From positions 1-10,490 of the forward strand of contig JASHVB010000085.1 of the NCBI GenBank assembly GCA_030039695.1: a stretch of DNA of 10,490 nt, written 5' to 3'. Both the position numbers and the translations under genes were made by a program. A model generated the notes under the pieces. It was not told where the DNA came from. It saw nothing but the letters and a program-made list of their open reading frames with translations, and made no database searches. The DNA comes from Acetobacteraceae bacterium (lineage in GTDB: Bacteria; Pseudomonadota; Alphaproteobacteria; Acetobacterales; Acetobacteraceae). Numbering within the stretch: position 1 is the stretch's first letter; each line of letters starts with the position of its first letter. Positions 1-5,620 of this stretch are shown here, in pieces.

Positions 1-781
1 CAGCCTCGTCAGCGCCGGTGATCATGGCGACCCCTGTGTGGGCGCTGGGATGGGTGTCGGGAAAGAACGGGTTGATCGCCAGGCTCACGCGGTCACGCGC
101 GCGCAGAATCTTGAACGACGAACTCGGTTCCGCTCCGGCGAGCAAGCCGAACTGCAGCCCCATCGGCTCGGTTTCCATCAGGGTGGCCATGTTCTCAACT
201 TCGGTCACGGCCACGTCGCGGCAGATCCGGCGAACCCGGTCGGAAACCGCAAGGCTGCCGGCGATGCCGGTCTCCAGCAGTCGCTGCACCGAGGCGAGCG
301 ACACCATGGCGATGATGCCCGGTCGGCGCATTGCGTACATCCGCTTGCGTGCTGCCAGAATGCCCAGCACTTGCTCCGCCATGCTGCGCATCGCCGCCCG
401 CTCGGTGCCGGCCTGATCCGCGGTCTCCTCGAAGGCTTCGGCGAGCGCCGCGTCGTAGGCATCGGAGGTGGTCAGGTAACAGACCGGGCCGAAGAGCTGG
501 AGGATCTGGTCGGCGGTTTCCTCGATCTGACGGACGCGCTCGAAATAGCCGATCGGGCGGTTGTAGTACTCAACCCCAATGCCAAGCAGGGACAGCGGTG
601 AGATTTTCAGTAACTCGGCCAATCGCTTGATGGTGTCGAGTTTGATGACCTCGCCTTTTTCATAGCGGTAGAGGGCGGCGCGGGACACGCCCAGCCGGGC
701 AGCGATCTCCTCGGCACGCAGGCCCGACTCCAGGCGATAGGCCCTGAGTTGCTGGCCGATCTCAGTGAACCGCATGGACAT
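1..781 (-). CDS. XRE-family (Cro/CI-type HTH) transcriptional regulator, 3' end outside window
   Basis: An open frame of 260 codons runs leftwards off the window, so the C-terminus is missing. Residues about 8-66 form a Cro/CI helix-turn-helix: an IGQQLRAYR first helix, EEIAARLGVSRAALYRYEKG as the turn and recognition helix, then DTIKRLAELLKISPLSLLG. The rest (about 70-260) is alpha-helical, with a YYNRPIGYFERVRQIEETADQ stretch and a late EPMGLQFGLL segment. I do not recognise a named ligand-binding domain, and it is not the classic ScfR/DUF2083 layout. I chose the ATG at 781 because GGAGG stands 10 nt upstream; an in-frame ATG at 775 is the alternative. It lies downstream of hyi-GST-garR on the same strand, so it may control glyoxylate metabolism, but the 181-bp gap contains its own promoter-like sequence. 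The regulator call is firm; its target is inference. Confidence 0.85.
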   Translation of the reverse strand, partial: MSMRFTEIGQQLRAYRLESGLRAEEIAARLGVSRAALYRYEKGEVIKLDTIKRLAELLKISPLSLLGIGVEYYNRPIGYFERVRQIEETADQILQLFGPVCYLTTSDAYDAALAEAFEETADQAGTERAAMRSMAEQVLGILAARKRMYAMRRPGIIAMVSLASVQRLLETGIAGSLAVSDRVRRICRDVAVTEVENMATLMETEPMGLQFGLLAGAEPSSSFKILRARDRVSLAINPFFPDTHPSAHTGVAMITGADEA

Positions 782-840
782 CAGCCGCTTCCCTCCCAGT
801 CCTCTGGAACGAGGGCGACCGTAAACACCCCGCACAGAGT

Positions 841-870
841 TTTATAAACCCCCCGAGCAGAGTCTCAGAA
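841..870 (-). promoter_or_regulatory. Candidate sigma-70-type promoter for the XRE regulator
   Basis: On the minus strand TATAAA (841-846) is preceded, after an 18-nt spacer, by CTGAGA (865-870), matching 5/6 and 4/6 of the -10 and -35 consensus. Transcription would start near 834, giving a leader of about 50 nt. The TATAAA lies in an A/T island within a GC-rich gap. This suggests the regulator can be transcribed separately from garR. Inferred from sequence only. Confidence 0.4.
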
Positions 871-962
871 TCGGGGTAAGGTCGGCAGCTTATGGCGATT
901 CCGTCCGGAAATTCAACCCCTGTCGACCAGGGTGCGACTCGTTTCTCTTCAGCGTTCCGGCA

Positions 963-1850
963 TCATTTCTTCCCGCGAACCGAGAAGCCCGCGAGTCCCT
1001 CAATTGCGAGAATCAGCGCTGAATGATCCAGGTCGGCCCCGTCATGGGCCGCGCAGGAGGCGAACATCTGTTGTGTGATGGCAGTATTTGGCAACGAGAG
1101 GTTGAGTTCCTTCGCGGCGTTGAGAGCGAGGTTAAGATCTTTCTGGTGCAACCGAATGCGGAAGCCGGGGTTGAACGCACCATTCAGCATACGCTCGGCG
1201 TGCACTTCCAGAATGCGCGACGATGCAAAGCCGCCCATCAGCGCCTGGCGCACTTTGGCCGGGTCGGCGCCGGCCTTGGCCGCGAACACGAGTGCCTCGG
1301 ACACCGCCTGGATGTTCAGGGCGACGATGATCTGGTTGGCGACCTTGCAGGTCTGGCCGTCGCCGCTGTTCGGTCCGACATGGGTGATATTCTTGCCCAT
1401 CGCCTCGAACAGGGGCTTGGCGCGGCCGAACGCGGCGTCCGGGCCGCCAACCATGATGGTGAGGGTGGCTTGCTTCGCGCCGACCTCGCCGCCGGAGACC
1501 GGCGCGTCCAGGTAGTCGCAACCTTTCTCGTTCACGCGGCGCGCGAAGTCTTTCGTGGCGATCGGGCTGATCGAGGACATGTCGATAACCAGCGCACCCC
1601 TGTTCAGGCCTTGCACGACGCCATTCGTTCCGAAGAGCACGGTTTCGACGTCGGGCGTGTCAGGCACCATCAGGATGACGACCTCAGACTGGCCGGCTAC
1701 GGCCTTCGCATCGGGCACGACCGTGGCGGCGGAGCGGATTTCGTCGGTCAGGCTTGCACGCTCGGGCACGGTCAGCTCGTGACCGGCCTTCTTCAGGTTC
1801 AGCGCCATCGGGCGCCCCATGATGCCCAGGCCGATAAATCCGATCTTCAT
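963..1850 (-). CDS. garR: 2-hydroxy-3-oxopropionate (tartronate semialdehyde) reductase
   Basis: This 295-residue member of the beta-hydroxyacid dehydrogenase family should reduce tartronate semialdehyde to D-glycerate with NAD(P)H in the cytoplasm, the last step of the glyoxylate-to-glycerate route. The N-terminal Rossmann motif GLGIMG is at 7-12, the substrate-binding loop DAPVSGGEVGA at 115-125, and the catalytic lysine is K169 in GQTCKVANQ with N172. The KDLNLAL segment at 237-243 is also typical. Length matches E. coli GarR/GlxR (about 292-294). The frame is open up to an ATG at 1892, but the ATG at 1850 has GGAGGA just upstream and starts exactly at the Rossmann fold (MKIGFIGLG), so I use it. 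It follows the GST gene by 38 bp on the same strand, so the two are probably co-transcribed with hyi. A 3-hydroxyisobutyrate dehydrogenase is the main alternative; the hyi neighbour favours GarR/GlxR. Confidence 0.9.
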   Translation of the reverse strand: MKIGFIGLGIMGRPMALNLKKAGHELTVPERASLTDEIRSAATVVPDAKAVAGQSEVVILMVPDTPDVETVLFGTNGVVQGLNRGALVIDMSSISPIATKDFARRVNEKGCDYLDAPVSGGEVGAKQATLTIMVGGPDAAFGRAKPLFEAMGKNITHVGPNSGDGQTCKVANQIIVALNIQAVSEALVFAAKAGADPAKVRQALMGGFASSRILEVHAERMLNGAFNPGFRIRLHQKDLNLALNAAKELNLSLPNTAITQQMFASCAAHDGADLDHSALILAIEGLAGFSVRGKK

Positions 1851-1888
1851 GCCATTCCTCCTGTCACGAAATTTGGGGTGCTCGCCGT

Positions 1889-2521
1889 TCAACCGGCAGA
1901 TGGCAGCGCATCAGTCGCATCGTCGATCTCGCGCGCCCGCACCGCTGCAGGACGCGCGGCCAGCCTCTCGGCGTAAGCGACAAAGACGGGCCGCTTCTCG
2001 ATCATGCCGAACCGCAGCCCGAAGCCAAGCTGGGCGCCGATATAGAGATCCGCTGCGGTGAAGCTGTTCCCGGCCAGGTATTCGCTCCGCGACAGCGCAC
2101 CCTCCAGCACGTGCAGCACCGCATCTAGGCTGCCATAGCCGGCCATACGCGCGCGGTCAGGCGGCGTGACAAAGCCGAGTGCCTGGTTGGTCCAGGACGC
2201 CTCCAGCGGTCCGGCGCCGAAGAACAACCAGCGGTAGTACGGGGCGCGCCGCGGATCACCCGGCGGCGGTGCAAGCCCGGCTGCTGGGAAGGCATCGGCG
2301 AGATAGGCACAAATCGCGGCTGTCTCCGTCACCACGGTCGCACCGTGACGCAGCGCCGGCACCTTGCCCATCGGATTGATCGCCAGGTACTCGGGCGCCT
2401 TCATCGTGGTGCCGAACTCCAGCAATTCGGTCCGGTACGGTCGACCTACCTCCTCCAGCATCCAGCGCGCCGTGCGGCCGCGCGACATTGGGTGGGTGTA
2501 GAAAACCAGTTCATCGCCCAT
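1889..2521 (-). CDS. Glutathione S-transferase family protein
   Basis: The 210-residue protein has a canonical cytosolic GST layout. The thioredoxin-like N-domain covers about 4-80: an FYTHPMSRGRTARWMLEE start with candidate catalytic S13, NPMGKVPAL at 49-57 with the cis-proline P55 that contacts the glutathione backbone, and E66-T67 where the gamma-glutamyl group binds. The helical C-domain follows, with the N-capping box FTAAD at 154-158. The residue aligning with the catalytic Tyr/Ser/Cys position is only inferred. The ATG at 2521 has a weak GGAG close by. It sits between hyi and garR, transcribed the same way, 107 bp after hyi and 38 bp before garR. That placement suggests a role linked to glyoxylate or hydroxypyruvate chemistry, for example handling a reactive carbonyl, but the sequence does not show the substrate. 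Confidence 0.88.
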   Translation of the reverse strand: MGDELVFYTHPMSRGRTARWMLEEVGRPYRTELLEFGTTMKAPEYLAINPMGKVPALRHGATVVTETAAICAYLADAFPAAGLAPPPGDPRRAPYYRWLFFGAGPLEASWTNQALGFVTPPDRARMAGYGSLDAVLHVLEGALSRSEYLAGNSFTAADLYIGAQLGFGLRFGMIEKRPVFVAYAERLAARPAAVRAREIDDATDALPSAG

Positions 2522-2628
2522 CGCTCCGCTTTCTCGCTGCCCCCTCAGTTACGTGGTCGTGCGTCCGCCGACTGCGCGGCCGGCTGACCCGGGCACCCGG
2601 CGCCGGTTAGCTGGTGACGCGGCGCTGG

Positions 2629-3408
2629 CTAGGCGGCGAAGCGATCGCGCCAGCCCAGCCCCGCCAGCGTCTCCCCGACTGGCCGGTACTCGCAGCCCAC
2701 CCATCCGCGATAGCCGAGCTCATCGATCCGCCGGAACACGAACGCCCAGCCGATCTCGCCGGTGCCTGGTTCGTTGCGCGCTGGCACGTCGGCGATCTGC
2801 ATATGCCCGATGACCGGCATGTGTTGCTCCATGCGCTTGGTGATGTCGCCTTCGGTCGTCTGCACATGATAGACGTCGAACTGCAAACCAAGCCGATCGC
2901 GGCCGATCGCTTCGACAACCGCTGCGCCCTGCGCCTGCGTGTTCAAAAAATAGCCGGGCATGTCGCGATGGTTGATCGGCTCGATCACCAGCTTCACACC
3001 AGCGGCCAATGCATGCTCCGCCGCCCAGGCGAGGTTCGCCGCATAGAGACTGGCGGCGGTGACCTGCGGGACGCCCGACGGCACTATGCCGGCCATGCAG
3101 TGTACCAGCTTGCCGCCGAGCGCACCGGCATAATCCAGGGCCTGCTTCACGCCGTCGCGGAATTCGCCCTGCCGGCCAGGCAGGCTGGCGAGGCCGCGCT
3201 CACCTTTGCTCCAGTCGCCGGGTGGCATGTTGAACAACGCCAGCGTCAGGCCGTTGTCGTTCAGCTGCTTGCGGATTTCCGCCGCCGGATGCTCGTAGGG
3301 GAACAGGAATTCGACGCCTTTGAAGCCGGCTTTGGCCGCGGCGGCGAAGCGGTGCATGAATGGCAGTTCGTTGAACATCATCGACAGATTGGCAGCGAAG
3401 CGCGGCAT
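2629..3408 (-). CDS. hyi: Hydroxypyruvate isomerase
   Basis: This is a 259-residue TIM-barrel protein of the xylose-isomerase-like family (E. coli Hyi is 258). It interconverts hydroxypyruvate and tartronate semialdehyde, linking glyoxylate carboligase to the reductase encoded downstream. The typical N-terminus RFAANLSMMFNELPF is present. Metal and catalytic residues fall where expected: E143 in VIEPINHRD, D178 in LQFDVYH, Q204 in HMQIADVP and E240 in GCEYRP; E143 and E240 coincide with the numbering of the E. coli active-site glutamates. The frame opens at a GTG (3411), but the ATG at 3408 has GGAGG six bases upstream and gives the family length. It is the first gene of the presumed hyi-GST-garR operon. 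Glyoxylate carboligase, often adjacent, is absent here. Confidence 0.93.
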   Translation of the reverse strand: MPRFAANLSMMFNELPFMHRFAAAAKAGFKGVEFLFPYEHPAAEIRKQLNDNGLTLALFNMPPGDWSKGERGLASLPGRQGEFRDGVKQALDYAGALGGKLVHCMAGIVPSGVPQVTAASLYAANLAWAAEHALAAGVKLVIEPINHRDMPGYFLNTQAQGAAVVEAIGRDRLGLQFDVYHVQTTEGDITKRMEQHMPVIGHMQIADVPARNEPGTGEIGWAFVFRRIDELGYRGWVGCEYRPVGETLAGLGWRDRFAA

Positions 3409-3697
3409 CACCGACCTCCCTCAGGACGTGCTGCGAGAGTAGAAGGCGCGAGGCCGTCGGCCAAGGCCCGTGCCGGGGATCGAGAGCCACGTCATCGGCG
3501 CCGAGCACCAGTTGATGCGGCTGCTAAGCGACAGTTGTGATCGACTGTCGGCGGTGATTTTTCCGTTTCGGTCCGCGCGATTGTGGCGGCGATCCTCCTG
3601 TCCTCGTGGCCCGTGGTCGACTGGACTCATGTCTGCGCAAGCCGCGACGCGGGCAGAGATGACAAACGTCGCCGGGCGGAATTCGGCCAAAGGAGAA
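3409..3697. other. Intergenic region between dut and hyi, probable hyi promoter region
   Basis: About 290 bp separate the end of dut from the start of hyi, both on the minus strand. I see no convincing gene; the open frames through it lack family resemblance. It should hold the hyi operon promoter and contains the inverted repeat listed separately. A TTTTT run at 3558-3562 lies just right of that repeat; a hairpin plus T-run would read in the plus direction, where no upstream gene ends, so I do not call it a terminator. Confidence 0.6.
3529..3550. promoter_or_regulatory. Inverted repeat upstream of hyi, candidate operator
   Basis: CGACAGT (3529-3535) and its exact reverse complement ACTGTCG (3544-3550) flank an 8-bp centre, TGTGATCG. 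The dyad lies about 120 bp before the hyi start, in the only intergenic space that can serve the operon. The geometry suits a dimeric repressor or activator. Which protein binds is unknown; the XRE regulator at the left edge is one candidate. Confidence 0.4.
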
Positions 3698-4150
3698 TCA
3701 GGCGCGCGTTCCGGTGCTGCCGAAGCCGCCGCTGCCTCGCGGTGTCTCGTCGAGATCGGCCACCTCATGCCAGCGCCCGCGTATCACCGGCACCAGGATG
3801 GCCTGCGCGATGCGCCCGCCGCGTTCAATGGTAAACGGCACATCGCCGGCATTGAGCAAAATGACCTGCAGTTCGCCCCGATAATCCTCGTCGATTGTGC
3901 CGGGACTGTTGGGCAGCAGAATGCCGTGGCGCAGGGCGAGGCCGGAACGGGGGCGGATTTGCAGCTCGAACCCAGGCGGCAGCGCGATCGCCAGGCCGGT
4001 GGGGATCAGTGCACGCTTGCCGGGTTCGATGGTAATGGGCGTTTCGACAGCTGCGAGCAGGTCCATGCCGGCGGCGCCGGCGGTCGCGTAGGAGGGAAGC
4101 GGCAGACCATCGCCGTGCGGCAGGCGGCGGACGCGAATCGGGATACTCAT
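3698..4150 (-). CDS. dut: Deoxyuridine 5'-triphosphate nucleotidohydrolase (dUTPase)
   Basis: The 150-residue protein is a trimeric all-beta dUTPase hydrolysing dUTP to dUMP and pyrophosphate; this keeps uracil out of DNA and feeds thymidylate synthesis. All five family motifs are visible: AGAAGMDL (24-31), PRSGLA (67-72), [10 protein letters not shown] (84-93, with the catalytic aspartate), RIAQ (113-116) and the C-terminal glycine-rich [10 protein letters not shown] (138-147) that closes over the active site. The frame stays open far upstream, but MSIPIRV at 4150 is the family start and gives the usual length. The ATG overlaps the stop of the small upstream ORF as ATGA, so translation may be coupled. 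The ribosome site (GATGGA) is weak, consistent with that. A usual partner of dut, coaBC, is missing; instead dut is downstream of an ArsR-type repressor. Confidence 0.96.
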   Translation of the reverse strand: MSIPIRVRRLPHGDGLPLPSYATAGAAGMDLLAAVETPITIEPGKRALIPTGLAIALPPGFELQIRPRSGLALRHGILLPNSPGTIDEDYRGELQVILLNAGDVPFTIERGGRIAQAILVPVIRGRWHEVADLDETPRGSGGFGSTGTRA

Positions 4151-4332
4151 GCGTCCATCGTGATATCGGGAGCTGCAGCGGGCAAGCGAACAATCGTTTC
4201 GGTGATCTGTCCGAGCTTTGCGTGCGCCGGTTTCGCAGGTTGGATTCGAAGCGTCATGAACCTCCGCCGCCTGAAGGCGGAGGCTTGCAGGTACCTGGAC
4301 AGGCTCCGCGGCCCGGCGTTCGGCAGCATCAT
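4147..4332 (-). CDS. Small ORF of unknown function between arsR-type gene and dut
   Basis: This 61-codon frame is unusual because both ends overlap neighbours by ATGA: its ATG (4332) overlaps the repressor stop, and its stop overlaps the dut start. GGAG lies nine bases before the ATG. The product is basic, with an FRRRRF patch at about 21-26, then a 36-residue tail starting [16 protein letters not shown] recognise no domain. An internal ATG at 4257, with GGAGG three bases upstream in the arm of a hairpin, could give the 36-residue tail alone. The double overlap is the best argument that something is translated here; the lack of recognisable homology keeps confidence low. It might act only to couple ribosomes into dut. 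Confidence 0.4.
   Translation of the reverse strand: MMLPNAGPRSLSRYLQASAFRRRRFMTLRIQPAKPAHAKLGQITETIVRLPAAAPDITMDA
4262..4284 (-). repeat. GC-rich hairpin inside the small ORF
   Basis: CCTCCGCC (4262-4269) and GGCGGAGG (4277-4284) pair perfectly over 8 bp with loop GCCTGAA; an inner GCC/GGC pairing is an alternative fold. On the minus-strand transcript it lies directly upstream of the internal ATG at 4257 and contains the GGAGG that would serve it, so it could mask that ribosome site. No T-run follows, so it is not an obvious terminator. Confidence 0.5.
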
Positions 4333-4688
4333 GACATTCGGCTCCGTCGGCCTGGAGCTGGGTTGCGGTGCGACTCGCACACGGATTCGGGCTTGCAGAA
4401 CAACGTGAACAACGTCTCCAGCACGCGCCGCGCCGGGGCACTGGCGAGCGAATACCAGATCGTCTGGCCGTCGCGCCGGGCCTGCACCAAGCCATCGCGC
4501 CGCAACAGCGACAGGTGCTGTGAGACTGTCGAGTCGCGCAGGCCGAGGAACATGGCCAGCTCACCGACGGAGCGTTCGCCTTCCGTTACTTGGCAGAGGA
4601 TCAGTAGCCGGTGCCGGTTACCGAGCGATTTGAGCAATTCGCTCGCCTCGTCCGCCACGGACTGCATGCGTTCTGGGTCGAGCTTCAT
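4329..4688 (-). CDS. ArsR/SmtB-family repressor, SqrR/BigR-type persulfide sensor
   Basis: The 119-residue protein is a winged-helix ArsR-family repressor. Helices from 11-35 contain [12 protein letters not shown]; the recognition region is [18 protein letters not shown] (51-68) and the wing [12 protein letters not shown] (70-81). It lacks the metal-binding motif of ArsR/SmtB metal sensors. It has C32 in LLILCQ and C98 in LFC, 66 residues apart, the same spacing as the redox pair C41/C107 of SqrR and C42/C108 of BigR, which form a tetrasulfide or disulfide link on exposure to persulfides and then release DNA. A further C104 follows. AGGAAG lies eight bases before the ATG. It is divergent from trxC across a short AT-rich region, so it probably represses trxC and itself. 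Family call firm; the persulfide ligand is inferred from cysteine spacing. Confidence 0.88.
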   Translation of the reverse strand: MKLDPERMQSVADEASELLKSLGNRHRLLILCQVTEGERSVGELAMFLGLRDSTVSQHLSLLRRDGLVQARRDGQTIWYSLASAPARRVLETLFTLFCKPESVCESHRNPAPGRRSRMS

Positions 4689-4701
4689 TCGAACATCTTC
4701 C

Positions 4702-4738
4702 TACTTGTATAGTTACGATAATATGAATATATTGTCAA
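4702..4738. promoter_or_regulatory. Divergent promoter/operator region between repressor gene and trxC
   Basis: The 75-bp space is strikingly AT-rich against its surroundings. It contains an inverted repeat GATAATAT (4717-4724), GAAT centre, ATATTGTC (4729-4736), with one mismatch per arm; AT-rich imperfect palindromes are typical BigR/SqrR-class operators. A perfect -35 TTGACA reads on the minus strand at 4733-4738, overlapping the right arm; a matching -10 is less clear (TATACA lies 21 nt away, TAACTA 17 nt away). On the plus strand GATAAT (4717-4722) could be a trxC -10. A repressor bound to the dyad would cover both promoters. Confidence 0.6.
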
Positions 4739-4763
4739 GCGGTAAAACCGAAGGCGGCGTGCA

Positions 4764-5207
4764 ATGAAATCATCCGCTCAGATCGTCTGCCCGTCCTGCA
4801 GTGCGCTGAACCGTGTGCCGCGCGACCGTCCCGCCGCGGCCGCGCGTTGCGGCGCGTGCCATCACGCGCTGTTCTCGGCACATCCGACCGAAGTGGATGA
4901 AACCGGCTTCGAGCGGCACCTGCGTTCGAGCGACATTCCGCTGCTGCTAGACGTCTGGGCCCCATGGTGCGGGCCATGCCGGATGATGGCGCCGCAGTTC
5001 GAACGTGCGGCCACCATGCTGGAGCCGGAGGTTCGCCTGCTGAAGTTGAATGCCGACGAGGCGCCGAACGTGTCGGCGCGTCTTGGTGTGCGCGGCATTC
5101 CTGCGATGTACTTATTTCGCAACGGTTCGGTTCTGGCGCAGACCGCTGGCGTGATGAACGCCGACGGCATCGCGCGCTGGACGCGCAGCCATCTCGCCGC
5201 GTCCTGA
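4764..5207 (+). CDS. trxC: Thioredoxin 2 (zinc-finger thioredoxin)
   Basis: This 147-residue cytoplasmic protein-disulfide reductase has the two-part structure of TrxC (E. coli protein 139 aa). An N-terminal zinc-binding segment has C9-x2-C12 and C29-x2-C32; the thioredoxin fold from about 44 has DVWAPWCGPCRMMAPQ with redox pair C69/C72 and cis-proline P113 in RGIPAM. The ATG at 4764 follows GAAGGCGG. It is divergent from the SqrR/BigR-like repressor, so derepression by persulfide or oxidant stress is likely. Thioredoxins reduce protein persulfides, which suits that regulator. Directly after the stop, 5209-5229 can form a short bulged stem (AACGC-GAC / GTC-GCGTT) without a T-run. A DUF2892 pseudogene follows at once. 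Confidence 0.93.
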   Translation: MKSSAQIVCPSCSALNRVPRDRPAAAARCGACHHALFSAHPTEVDETGFERHLRSSDIPLLLDVWAPWCGPCRMMAPQFERAATMLEPEVRLLKLNADEAPNVSARLGVRGIPAMYLFRNGSVLAQTAGVMNADGIARWTRSHLAAS

Positions 5208-5422
5208 TAACGCAGACCCCGGTCGCGTTCATCGATCACACGGTTCATCGCTTCGCCGGCTCCATGGTGGCACTGAGTGCCGTGATGGTCTGGCGGGTAA
5301 GTCCGTGGTGAGTGCTGTTCACCGCGTTCGGCGACCTCAACCCGATGCAAGCTGGCGCAACAGGAATTTGCCCGGCGGCCAGAGTGTTCAACGCCCTGGG
5401 CGCCAAGGCGGGGTCGGTGTAG
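5207..5422 (+). pseudogene. DUF2892 (YgaP-type transmembrane domain) protein gene, interrupted by in-frame TGA
   Basis: One frame encodes a recognisable small two-helix inner-membrane protein of the DUF2892 family: IDHTVHRFAGSMVALSAV, then RVSPW, then, after a TGA at 5309-5311, VLFTAFGDLNPMQAGATG and ICPAARVFNALGAKAGSV before TAG at 5420-5422. Homologues usually have SPWW at this place, so TGA most simply replaces a second TGG tryptophan. No frameshift is needed on either side. The start also looks damaged: no ATG, GTG or TTG lies before the conserved IDHTVHR, while ATA at 5207-5209 directly overlaps the trxC stop, where ATG would give a TGATG junction. DUF2892 domains are frequent in sulfur-handling loci, often with rhodanese, so it was probably once co-transcribed with trxC. 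A sequencing error at 5311 would be the alternative. Confidence 0.75.
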
Positions 5423-5474
5423 CAGTACCATTGTTGGCGACTCGACCCCGACGGCGCATGGACTGCGGTCCCGG

Positions 5475-5488
5475 TTGACCTGGATCAA
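5475..5488 (+). promoter_or_regulatory. FNR/FixK/Anr-type box upstream of cydA
   Basis: TTGAC-CTGG-ATCAA matches 9 of 10 positions of the FNR-family consensus TTGAT-N4-ATCAA. It is centred about 139 bp before the cydA ATG, in the 198-bp gap after the DUF2892 pseudogene where the cyd promoter should lie; the rest of that gap shows no gene. At a class II position (-41.5) transcription would start near 5523, giving a leader of about 100 nt. I see no strong -10 there. cyd operons are commonly activated by FNR-family proteins at low oxygen, so position and sequence agree. Confidence 0.65.
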
Positions 5489-5620
5489 TGCAGGGACGTG
5501 CGCCGTCGTGATCCTGCGCCGGGGTCTGCCGCACCCCTGGATGCGGGCGGCACCGCGTGGCATCAAGGCAGGCGCGGCGTGTCTTCCGACGAGTTCGGTG
5601 TCAGTTGAGGGTGACTCAGC

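Noticed and set aside
38..601. 187-codon plus-strand frame opposite the XRE regulator
   Set aside because: The minus-strand frame has a clear HTH, a good ribosome site and continuous coding; this is its complement.
916..931. Hairpin CCCTG/CAGGG downstream of garR as an intrinsic terminator
   Set aside because: Short stem with only TTGAATTT after it on the minus strand; not convincing as a terminator.
1851..1892. Longer garR start at 1892 adding 14 residues
   Set aside because: It overlaps the end of the GST gene and lacks a ribosome site; the 1850 ATG has GGAGGA and begins at the Rossmann fold.
1023..1976. 317-codon open frame on the plus strand opposite garR
   Set aside because: High-GC antisense shadow: garR has a full set of family motifs, and this frame has none.
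4151..4564. Upstream extension of the dut frame giving a 288-codon fusion
   Set aside because: The extension reads out of frame through the ArsR-type gene; the dUTPase fold begins at MSIPIRV (4150).
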